Source: JANXLS01 sp038227045
GTDB taxonomy: Bacteria; Planctomycetota; SZUA-567; H5-PLA8
Assembly: GCA_038227045.1 (NCBI GenBank)
Contig: JBBRQD010000207.1
Span: 1-6,001 of the forward strand
Direction: 5' to 3'
Length of the DNA: 6,001 bases
Below, piece after piece: positions 1 through 4,933 of this stretch (position 1 is its first letter; every line of letters starts with the position of its first letter). The position numbers were made by a program, and so were the translations under genes. The notes below the pieces were generated by a model that was not told the DNA's origin, searched no databases, and saw only the letters and a program-made list of their open reading frames with translations.

Positions 1-111
1 ATTCTCGCTTGCGGCGGGCGGCGTTGAACTTCGTTGGTCTCGCACGGCGTATCTTCCCAATACGCCTTTGCTCGACCGCCTCGTTCAACTTGCCCGGCGC
101 GGCGCGATAAT
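1..111. repeat. Long imperfect palindrome, candidate dispersed repeat
   Basis: The first 111 bases fold back on themselves around base 56. The inner arms GGCGTAT (46-52) and ATACGCC (60-66) are perfect around a 7-nt loop. The outer arms GTTGAAC (23-29) and GTTCAAC (83-89) are perfect and in exactly the same register. Between them GTTGGTC (33-39) and GACCGCC (74-80) pair with a one-base shift. The outermost GC-rich flanks (1-22 and 90-111) also resemble each other inverted. The left end may lie outside the window. No start-to-stop reading frame here looks like a known protein, although an open - strand frame runs through it. The size and symmetry suggest a REP-like or MITE-like repeat; that identity is inferred because only one copy is visible. 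Confidence 0.6.
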
Positions 112-153
112 GACGCTTTAGAAACGCGCGGGTCAATAAGAGAATTGGACAGT

Positions 154-306
154 GTGCGAGAGTGTTTGGAGTGTGTCGCCGAAGAGAAAATTTCGGGCGA
201 GACACGAGTGCTTTCGAAGCTGTTGCGGGAATGCGAGAGTTGGTGTGATTGCGTTTCAGATGAAGCTAAGTCCGTTCGAGGGCTGTTGACCAAAGAAGAT
301 GAGTAG
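154..306 (+). CDS. Doubtful short ORF, Cys/Glu-rich, unknown function
   Basis: A frame that stays open from the palindrome ends at a TAG at 304-306. Its last 50 codons look more like protein than its first part, which lies inside the palindrome. GTG 154 is chosen as start because a purine run (AAGAGA, 138-143) sits 10 nt upstream; TTG 145 is an alternative. The product would be acidic and helical with several cysteines (motifs RECLEC and RECESWCDC). No family is recognised. It lies 53 nt before the next small gene and shares its lower GC. It may be a remnant of a larger gene or not coding at all. Confidence 0.25.
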   Translation: MRECLECVAEEKISGETRVLSKLLRECESWCDCVSDEAKSVRGLLTKEDE

Positions 307-359
307 CTTTTCATTTCGTTCCCAGATAATTGTTTGAGGAATTTGACGGGAACAAAGTG

Positions 360-593
360 ATGAGCGCAACACTTTCCCAAGCTGAAGGGATGGCCAATTG
401 GTTGCGAAAGTGGTATCCATACAAATTTGAGATCTTTGAAAATCCAAATAATCGAAGCGATTTTAAGATTGCAGTGATCGCTGAATTTGGAACTGAAGTT
501 TCGATGAACGGGCATCTTTGGCCGGGATGGCAGTGCGATGAATGGTGTTGTCCGGACCAACGATCTTGGATAACCGAGGTTTATCGAGTCTAG
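360..593 (+). CDS. Small hypothetical protein, 77 aa
   Basis: The frame runs from a TTG at 330, just after an in-frame stop at 327-329, to TAG 591-593. ATG 360 is taken as the start because the TTG has no ribosome binding site; GTG 357 is also possible, and no start has a strong site (GAGG at 336-339 is far from 360). The 77-residue product is aromatic-rich, with tryptophans clustered near the C-terminus (LWPGWQCDEWCCPDQRSW) and an N-terminal WLRKWYPYKFEIFE segment. It looks soluble, with no signal peptide or membrane span. No family is recognised. The region is about 45% GC, clearly lower than the ribosomal genes downstream, which fits acquired DNA. Confidence 0.5.
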   Translation: MSATLSQAEGMANWLRKWYPYKFEIFENPNNRSDFKIAVIAEFGTEVSMNGHLWPGWQCDEWCCPDQRSWITEVYRV

Positions 594-608
594 AATTAGC
601 TTTAAGAA

Positions 609-637
609 TTGGAGTGGGAGTTAAGTTTATTTATGAT
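609..637 (+). promoter_or_regulatory. Putative sigma70-type promoter for the 663-1010 gene and possibly rplA
   Basis: TTGGAG (609-614) and TATGAT (632-637) are separated by exactly 17 bp, in an AT-rich stretch 26 bp before the start codon at 663. The predicted transcript start is near 644, just ahead of the ribosome binding site. No terminator is seen between this promoter and rplA, so it could also drive the ribosomal genes. Confidence 0.5.
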
Positions 638-662
638 ATGCTCCTTTTGAGGAGTCAACTTT

Positions 663-1010
663 ATGATCGACGACACTCTTAAAGCCAATCCCGGAATGCG
701 GGAGACCTATCGGGCCTATGCACGACTGATGAGCGCGTGGAAGAGCCTTAAAGATATGGAATTGCAAGTTGAGTCTTTGCGGAAACAGGGCGGGCATTTC
801 GATGAAGTATTGCAGGCAGAGGAACGGTTGAGCCGGGTGGACAACCTCCTGCCTCAGATTCATGCGGAAATCCGCCAGTGTTTGGAAAACGAAAAGCAAT
901 TGAGAATACAACAGGGTCTTCCGCCCTTGGAGACGAAGGTCCTGAACAGCGCTGAGGAATTCTTGAAGAATCACACGCGAATCTCCTCGGTGGAGAGCGT
1001 GTTGCACTAA
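663..1010 (+). CDS. Helical hypothetical protein upstream of rplA, 115 aa
   Basis: The ATG at 663 has a strong ribosome binding site, GAGGAG at 649-654, 8 nt upstream, so the start is well supported. The 115-residue product is charged and almost entirely predictable as helix, with heptad-like Leu/Glu/Lys spacing around residues 30-85 (for example SLKDMELQVESLRKQ). It has no signal peptide, membrane span or cysteine cluster. The pattern of a small all-helical protein is loosely like YlbF-type proteins, but the resemblance is too weak for a name. It ends 87 nt before rplA on the same strand with no terminator between, so cotranscription with the ribosomal genes is likely. Its function is unknown. 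Confidence 0.75.
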   Translation: MIDDTLKANPGMRETYRAYARLMSAWKSLKDMELQVESLRKQGGHFDEVLQAEERLSRVDNLLPQIHAEIRQCLENEKQLRIQQGLPPLETKVLNSAEEFLKNHTRISSVESVLH

Positions 1011-1097
1011 AGTCAGGGAGTTGAAGTTTCGTTTTGAACAAAATCGGAGGAGAGCGGTTAACCCCGTTCGCTTGGACTCCAGAAAGAGCAGACAAAC
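1011..1097 (+). promoter_or_regulatory. rplA leader region
   Basis: This 87-nt gap holds a strong Shine-Dalgarno-like purine run GGAGGAGAG (1046-1054), but 43 nt before the rplA start and with no matching start codon. The site next to rplA is weak (AAGAG, 1084-1088). A GGGAG..GAAG string lies at about 1016-1026, faintly like the L1-binding motif of 23S rRNA helix 77 and rplK leaders. L1 is known to repress its own operon by binding such a leader, but whether this is one is a guess. Confidence 0.25.
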
Positions 1098-1798
1098 ATG
1101 CCGCGCAAAACCGGCACATACAAGCCGTCCCGTCGTTTCCGTGAATTGGCCGCCAAAGTCGACGTCGTTAAATCGTACTCCATCGACGAAGCCGTCACGC
1201 TCCTCAAATCCGCTCAAAAGAAAACCAAGTTCGACGAATCCGTCGATTTGGCGATCAAGCTGGACATCGATACCAAACAAGCCGATCAGCTTGTGCGCGG
1301 GTCGTTTTCGCTGCCCAAGGGCACCGGCAAGATTCTTCGCGTGATCTGTTTTGCGGACGGTCCCAACGCCGAAGCCGCCCGCAAAGCCGGCGCGCTCGAA
1401 GCCGGTGGCGAAGAGCTGGCGAAAAAAGTCGAAGGCGGATGGCTCGACTTCGATGTCGCCATCGCTCATCCGGCCACCATGCGCTACGTCGGACGATTGG
1501 GAAAAGTGCTCGGTCCGAAAGGTTTGATGCCCAGCCCGAAGTCCGGCACGGTCACGACCGATGTCGCGAAGGCGGTAACTGAATTCAGAGCCGGCAAAAT
1601 CGAATTCCGCAACGACACGTTCGGCAACGTTCACGTGGTCGTCGGGAAGCTCAGCTTCAGCAAGGAAGATTTGCACGCGAACATCAAGGCGATGCTCGAG
1701 CACGTCATTGCGATGCGGCCGCAGGCGGTGAAGGGCAATTACTTCCGCAAAGCCACGCTGACCAGCACGATGGGCCCGGGCATTCGGATCGCGTTGTA
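1098..1798 (+). CDS. rplA: 50S ribosomal protein L1
   Basis: L1 forms the mobile L1 stalk of the large ribosomal subunit, binds 23S rRNA and helps release deacylated tRNA from the E site. In many bacteria it also represses its own mRNA. The 233-residue length matches the family (E. coli 234). The L1 signature is intact at about residues 133-146 (GRLGKVLGPKGLMPSP), as are GKIEFRND (166-173) and the RNA-binding C-terminal TSTMGPGIRI (222-231). The start at ATG 1098 gives the standard MPRKTGTYKP-type N-terminus. The stop is TAG at 1797-1799. Usually rplK lies directly upstream; here a gene of unknown function does. A long open frame on the opposite strand is only a shadow of this gene. Confidence 0.97.
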
Positions 1799-1839
1799 GT
1801 TACGAGCCGGTGCTCTTGCCGTGCGTGAATTTCATTATT

Positions 1840-1903
1840 TGACATTGATCGAGACGACTAAATGTGGGCTTGAGCTCGCGGGAGAAAACGCGTGGCAAAG
1901 CCA
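1840..1903 (+). promoter_or_regulatory. rplJ leader: possible promoter and structured L10-type leader
   Basis: A perfect -35 consensus TTGACA lies at 1840-1845, but the matching -10 is poor (TAAATG or AATGTG at about 1860-1867, spacing 14-16). Downstream, GGCTT (1868-1872) pairs with AAGCC (1899-1903), and CGCG (1878-1881) pairs with CGCG (1890-1893) around a GGAGAAAA loop. The two stems are separated by an asymmetric purine-rich internal loop. In many bacteria L10-L12 binds a kink-turn in the rplJ leader to repress translation. The position and shape fit that role, but the base-level consensus was not verified. Confidence 0.35.
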
Positions 1904-1924
1904 TTAAAAGGAGACTGAATTGAC

Positions 1925-2554
1925 ATGGCAGACAAACGTCCCGCGGACAAGAAGCCGAAAGGTTCCGGCAATCCCAACCGCATCAACCGCCTGATGGTGA
2001 AGAAGGCTACGACCGATTACGGCAGCCTGACGAATCTGATCGTGATGTCGAATCTGGGCATCACCAGCGAACAGAACCAGGAACTGCGGCAGAATCTGCG
2101 CGAGAAGAAGGTCAAGTTCAAGATGGTCCGCAACCGCCTGACGATGAAGGCGTTCGCCGACTCGGGCTTGAAGGATTCCGCGGCGCTGTTCAAAGGCCCA
2201 ACCTGCATTCTCAACGGCGACGATCCGGTGGCCGCGGCGAAAGTCGCGCTGGAGCTGGCTGAAAAATACGTCAAGACCATCAAGCTCATCGGCGGGTTGC
2301 TCGAAGGTAAATTATTGACGGCGGACGAAGTCAAATCGCTGTCGAAATCCAAGTCGAAGCCGGAATTGCTGGGCGACGTGGTGAGCATGATGCGTGGACC
2401 CGGTTCGCGGATTGCTGGCGCGCTCAAGGGCCCCGGCAGCCGGATTGCCGGCGCGATCAAAGCGCTCGTTGCGAAATTGGAAAAGGCATCAGAGACTCCG
2501 CCGGAAGCGGTGGCGGCTGCGGAAGTGGCAGCGGCTCCGGCGGCAGGAAATTAG
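1925..2554 (+). CDS. rplJ: 50S ribosomal protein L10
   Basis: L10 anchors the L7/L12 dimers to the large subunit at the base of the GTPase-associated stalk. The core is clear: a globular domain from about residue 18 (NRLMVKKATTDYGSL, LGITSEQNQELRQ, KFKMVRNRL) through GLLEGKLLTADEV, then the C-terminal L12-binding helix. At 209 residues it is longer than the usual 165-180. The extra length is a basic N-terminal extension (MADKRPADKKPKGSGNPN) and an Ala/Pro-rich C-terminal tail. Residues 158-168 and 169-179 are a tandem repeat of GPGSRIAGALK/GPGSRIAGAIK. The start is supported by AAGGAG about 10 nt upstream. It follows rplA after 125 nt and precedes rplL, the expected order. Confidence 0.95.
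   Translation: MADKRPADKKPKGSGNPNRINRLMVKKATTDYGSLTNLIVMSNLGITSEQNQELRQNLREKKVKFKMVRNRLTMKAFADSGLKDSAALFKGPTCILNGDDPVAAAKVALELAEKYVKTIKLIGGLLEGKLLTADEVKSLSKSKSKPELLGDVVSMMRGPGSRIAGALKGPGSRIAGAIKALVAKLEKASETPPEAVAAAEVAAAPAAGN
2396..2461 (+). repeat. Tandem 33-bp repeat in the L12-binding helix of L10
   Basis: Two in-frame copies, 2396-2428 and 2429-2461, encode 11-residue units that differ at one residue (GPGSRIAGALK and GPGSRIAGAIK). The DNA copies match at 25 of 33 positions by hand count, with serine written as TCG in one and AGC in the other, so the duplication is not recent. In known L10 structures each roughly 10-residue segment of this helix binds one L7/L12 dimer, so the repeat probably reflects two dimer sites plus a third less similar one (KALVAKLEKAS). 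Confidence 0.8.
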
Positions 2555-2618
2555 GAAAAAAGTGTTCGAAGTTTGAGGCGGCGCACCGAGCTTCTACGGT
2601 TGCGGCGTTTCCAAAGGA

Positions 2619-2641
2619 TCGCGCGGAGTGTTTTCGCGCGA
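2619..2641 (+). other. GC-rich hairpin between rplJ and rplL
   Basis: TCGCGCG (2619-2625) and CGCGCGA (2635-2641) form a perfect 7-bp stem around a 9-nt loop. It is not followed by a T-run, so it is unlikely to be a full intrinsic terminator; it could be a processing, stability or attenuation element. Confidence 0.5.
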
Positions 2642-2771
2642 GGATTCAAGTTCGTGCGTGCCGCTGTGAAGCGCCGGGCATGGGCCGGGGGATAGGCCGG
2701 GTGTGGAGCATTTTAAATTCTCTGACCGGAACGACCCGAAGTGTGAAACAAAATGCGAAGCAAACAACGAT

Positions 2772-2789
2772 GGCTTGCGTTAACAAGCC
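2772..2789 (+). other. Hairpin in the rplL leader
   Basis: GGCTTG (2772-2777) and CAAGCC (2784-2789) form a perfect 6-bp stem around CGTTAA. It ends 28 nt before the AAGGAG of rplL, so it could influence translation of L7/L12. The rplJ leader contains the same GGCTTG and a similar GCTCGCGG string before its own ribosome binding site. Confidence 0.45.
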
Positions 2790-2832
2790 GGACGGTTGGC
2801 TCGCGGCGTTAAAATAAAAGGAGAATACATTC

Positions 2833-3234
2833 ATGGCGGAATTCGCCCCCGAAGTGAAGGACCTGGGTGACAAGATTGCCAACCTGACCCTGTTGCAGGC
2901 GAAGGCGTTGGGCGATTATTTGAAGGATACGTACCACATCGAAGCCGCCGCTGGCGGTGGAATGATGATGGCGGCGGCTCCGGCAGCAGCGGCAGCGAAG
3001 CCGGCTGAAGAAGCCAAGTCCACGATGGACGTGGTCCTGGTGAAGGTGGCCGACGCGACGAAGAAGATCGCGGTCATCAAAATCGTCCGCGAAATCACGG
3101 GCCTGGGCTTGAAGGAAGCCAAGGACGTCGTCGACAAAGCGCCGCAGGTGGTCAAGGCCGGCGTGATGCGTGAAGACGCCGAAGCGATGAAGGCCAAGCT
3201 GGAAAAAGAAGGCGCGACGATCGAGCTGAAGTAA
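2833..3234 (+). CDS. rplL: 50S ribosomal protein L7/L12
   Basis: L7/L12 is the multi-copy stalk protein that recruits and activates translational GTPases (EF-Tu, EF-G, IF2). The 133-residue product has the standard three parts: an N-terminal dimerisation domain (about 1-36) that docks on L10, an Ala/Met/Gly-rich flexible hinge (about 38-60, with MMMAAAPAAAAAKPAEEA), and the C-terminal factor-binding domain (about 65-133) with KKIAVIKIVREITGLGLKEAK and a C-terminal IELK. It is slightly longer than E. coli (121) because of the hinge. ATG 2833 follows AAGGAG (2818-2823) at 9 nt. A strong terminator follows directly, and rpoB, the normal next gene, is absent. Confidence 0.97.
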   Translation: MAEFAPEVKDLGDKIANLTLLQAKALGDYLKDTYHIEAAAGGGMMMAAAPAAAAAKPAEEAKSTMDVVLVKVADATKKIAVIKIVREITGLGLKEAKDVVDKAPQVVKAGVMREDAEAMKAKLEKEGATIELK

Positions 3235-3267
3235 GCGCGATTGGCCGGATCCAAACGATTGAACGAG

Positions 3268-3300
3268 AAACGGGAGCGCGCGAGCGCTCCCGTTTATATT
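3268..3300. terminator. Bidirectional intrinsic terminator between rplL and the solA-like gene
   Basis: A perfect 12-bp stem, AAACGGGAGCGC (3268-3279) with GCGCTCCCGTTT (3284-3295), closes a GCGA tetraloop of the stable GNRA type. T residues follow (TTTATATT, 3293-3300), and reading the other way the stem ends in TTTCTCGTT. It lies 34 nt after the rplL stop and 20 nt past the stop of the convergent oxidase gene, so it can end both transcripts. Confidence 0.9.
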
Positions 3301-3314
3301 GGGGGACCGGGTAT

Positions 3315-4445
3315 TTATGCGAATCGCCCCAGCGTAAAGCGATCGATTTTGTGCCGCGTTTTTCCGTCCGTGCAGAGCTCGGCCATCGTCTCGCCGACGA
3401 CGCTCGCGAATTTGAAGCCGTGTCCGCTGAAGCCCGCCGCGATCAGAATGTGGGGATGCCGGGGGTGCGCGTCGAGGATGAAATCGCCGTCCGGCGTGTT
3501 GGTGTAGAGACAGATTTTTCCGAAATTCAAGCGTCCCGCCGCGTCCGGAATATGGGCCTCGAGAAAATCGCGGAGTTCCGCTTCGTCGGCCGCGGAGAAT
3601 GCGCGGTCCACCGTTTCCGGCGTGACGATTTTGCCGTGGGAATGGCTTGCGACTTTCACGCAGTCCACGCCGAAAAAAGGGAAGCCGTAGAAATTGTGGC
3701 CGTAGAGTTCCATCAGGAAAAGCGGGAATTTTCCGAGTTCGAACGGCTCGCGTTTCTTCGGCGTGAAAAAGCCCAGCGGCTGGCGCGTGACGCAGAGCGG
3801 CAGCTTGAGATCCGCCAGCATTTTGCCTGCCCACGAGCCGGCGCAGACGACGACTTTCGCGGCGCTGTACGAGCCCTTGCGCGTGCGGACCGTGACGCCG
3901 GAATTTTGCGGATCGATGCTGAGCACTTCCTCTTCTTCATGCAGCATCGCGCCGGCGTTTTTCGCGGCGAGACGGAAGGCGAGGATGCAGCGTTCGACGG
4001 CGAGAATCCCCGCGTCTTTCTGCCAGACGCCGCGCATCCAGTCCGGCACGGCGAATTGCCGGAAGCGCGACGTAATCTGCGCGGCGTTGAGCAACTCGTG
4101 CGGAATGTTGTGCTGCCGGCAGCTCAGCAGCGAGCCGGTGATCAGCGGGCTGCCGGGCGCGCCCATTTCGACGATGCCGGTGATTTCCAGCAGGCTTTCG
4201 CCGACGGTCTTTTCCAATGCGCGCCAGAGTTCGTAGGCGCGGTCGACGAAGGGCACGTAATCGGGGTGCTCGTAATACGCGCGGCGAATGATGCGCGAAT
4301 AACCGTGGCTCGAACCGAGATCGTGGCCGATGGCGAATTGTTCGAAGAGCCGCACGGAATGCCCCCGCTTGACGAGTTCGAACGCGGTCGCCGTGCCCAT
4401 CGCGCCGCCGCCGACGACAATGACGTCTGACGTGTTGGATTGCAT
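3315..4445 (-). CDS. solA: FAD-dependent amine oxidase, sarcosine oxidase/N-methyltryptophan oxidase family
   Basis: This family oxidises secondary amines such as sarcosine or N-methyl amino acids, giving formaldehyde and hydrogen peroxide, with covalently bound FAD in the cytoplasm. In the 376-residue product the FAD-binding GGGAMG is at residues 12-17, followed by the family segment HGYSRIIRRAYYEHPDYVP. A Lys-X3-His pair (K264, H268 in VKVASHSHG) matches the oxygen-activating Lys265 and His269 of monomeric sarcosine oxidase. Cys312 in KICLYTNTPDGDF matches the cysteine that holds the flavin. The C-terminal GFSGHGFKFA motif is intact. The start at 4445 is preferred over the longer frame at 4487 because an AAGGA site is 7 nt upstream and homologues begin shortly before the FAD motif. 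The exact substrate is not determined, so the symbol is by family only. GC is high (about 65% in a sampled 60 bp). Confidence 0.88.
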   Translation of the reverse strand: MQSNTSDVIVVGGGAMGTATAFELVKRGHSVRLFEQFAIGHDLGSSHGYSRIIRRAYYEHPDYVPFVDRAYELWRALEKTVGESLLEITGIVEMGAPGSPLITGSLLSCRQHNIPHELLNAAQITSRFRQFAVPDWMRGVWQKDAGILAVERCILAFRLAAKNAGAMLHEEEEVLSIDPQNSGVTVRTRKGSYSAAKVVVCAGSWAGKMLADLKLPLCVTRQPLGFFTPKKREPFELGKFPLFLMELYGHNFYGFPFFGVDCVKVASHSHGKIVTPETVDRAFSAADEAELRDFLEAHIPDAAGRLNFGKICLYTNTPDGDFILDAHPRHPHILIAAGFSGHGFKFASVVGETMAELCTDGKTRHKIDRFTLGRFA

Positions 4446-4452
4446 GAGTGTG

Positions 4453-4457
4453 TCCTT
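4453..4457 (-). promoter_or_regulatory. Ribosome binding site that sets the solA-like start
   Basis: AAGGA on the - strand lies 7 nt before the ATG at 4445. The in-frame ATGs further upstream, at 4487 and 4481, have no comparable site. Confidence 0.7.
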
Positions 4458-4481
4458 GTGGATTAATTCCGTGAAAAGCAT

Positions 4482-4515
4482 TTGCATCCGCGCGCCAATT
4501 TTCGTCTATACTATA
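4482..4515. promoter_or_regulatory. Divergent promoter region with a symmetric -10 box
   Basis: TATACT (4507-4512) on the + strand and TATAGT (4510-4515 read on the - strand) overlap in the near-symmetric string TATACTATA. Reading +, a weak -35 (TTGCAT, 4482-4487) is 19 bp away; reading -, no good -35 was found. The same box could serve both the DoxX gene and the oxidase gene. For the DoxX gene the predicted start of transcription falls at about 4519-4520, right at the ATG at 4521. Confidence 0.45.
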
Positions 4516-4520
4516 GAACC

Positions 4521-4877
4521 ATGCTCAAAGAATTCATGCGCGGATTGCTCACGCTTCTGATGCTCACAGCCGGCACGCTGCATTTCGCCCGGCCCGACAA
4601 CTTCTGCCGGATCGTGCCCGCCTGGCTGCCCAATCCGCTGGCGCTCGTGTACATCAGCGGAGTATTCGAAATTCTGGGTGGCATCGGCCTATGGGTGCCG
4701 CGCGTGTCACAGTTCTCCGCATGGGGTTTAATCGCGCTTTATATCGCCGTCTTTCCGGCCAATATCAACATGGCCATCAACAATATTCCGATCAACGGCG
4801 TGACGTACCCCATCGGGAGTTGGGTTCGATTGCCGATGCAAGTGTTGCTGATAGTGTGGGCGTATTGGTTCACGTAG
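4521..4877 (+). CDS. DoxX-family small membrane protein, 118 aa
   Basis: This is an integral membrane protein of the DoxX/DoxD-like type, whose members are often linked to redox or sulfur metabolism, though most have no proven role. About four membrane spans are visible. Family features are AGTLHFARPDNFCRIVPAWLP near the N-terminus, LVYISGVFEILGGIGLWVP, the FPANINMA motif and WVRLPMQVLLIVWAYWFT at the end. ATG 4521 is chosen; ATG 4536 (starting MRGLLTLLML) is also possible, and an upstream in-frame start at 4482 would overlap the promoter. No clear ribosome binding site precedes 4521, which fits a leaderless transcript. It diverges from the oxidase gene. The stop codon lies inside a short CACGTAG repeat. 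Confidence 0.85.
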   Translation: MLKEFMRGLLTLLMLTAGTLHFARPDNFCRIVPAWLPNPLALVYISGVFEILGGIGLWVPRVSQFSAWGLIALYIAVFPANINMAINNIPINGVTYPIGSWVRLPMQVLLIVWAYWFT

Positions 4878-4894
4878 GCACGTAGTCACGTAGG
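4871..4894 (+). repeat. Three tandem copies of CACGTAGN at the DoxX stop
   Basis: CACGTAG occurs at 4871-4877, 4879-4885 and 4887-4893, an exact 8-bp period. The first copy supplies the TAG stop of the DoxX gene. As 8 is not a multiple of 3, each copy puts a TAG in a different frame. Confidence 0.8.
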
Positions 4895-4933
4895 TAGAGT
4901 GCGTGAATTTTCCCGATTAAGAGTGAACTATCC

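Larger units (their letters stand above)
2555..2832 (+). other. Long structured rplJ-rplL intergenic region
   Basis: This 278-nt gap contains no credible gene. It holds a GC-rich hairpin (2619-2641), three close copies of GCCGGG (about 2674-2700), and a hairpin just before the rplL ribosome binding site (2772-2789). No good sigma70 promoter was found. In most bacteria this gap is only some tens of bases, so the region probably carries regulatory RNA that adjusts the excess of L7/L12 over L10. Confidence 0.6.

Noticed and set aside
1046..1054. GGAGGAGAG as the ribosome binding site of rplA
   Set aside because: It is 43 nt upstream of the start, with no start codon at working distance in the rplA frame.
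627..1703. 358-codon open frame on the - strand
   Set aside because: It lies antisense to the 115-residue gene and to rplA, whose protein is unmistakable. The frame is a by-product of codon bias.
2619..2641. Hairpin as intrinsic terminator between rplJ and rplL
   Set aside because: No T-run follows the stem, and stopping here would leave rplL without an evident promoter.
2809..3834. 341-codon open frame on the - strand
   Set aside because: It overlaps rplL, the terminator and the oxidase gene in a wrong frame, and its composition is Arg/His-rich with no family signal.
3351..4430. 359-codon open frame on the + strand
   Set aside because: It is antisense to the solA-like oxidase, which has all its FAD and catalytic motifs.
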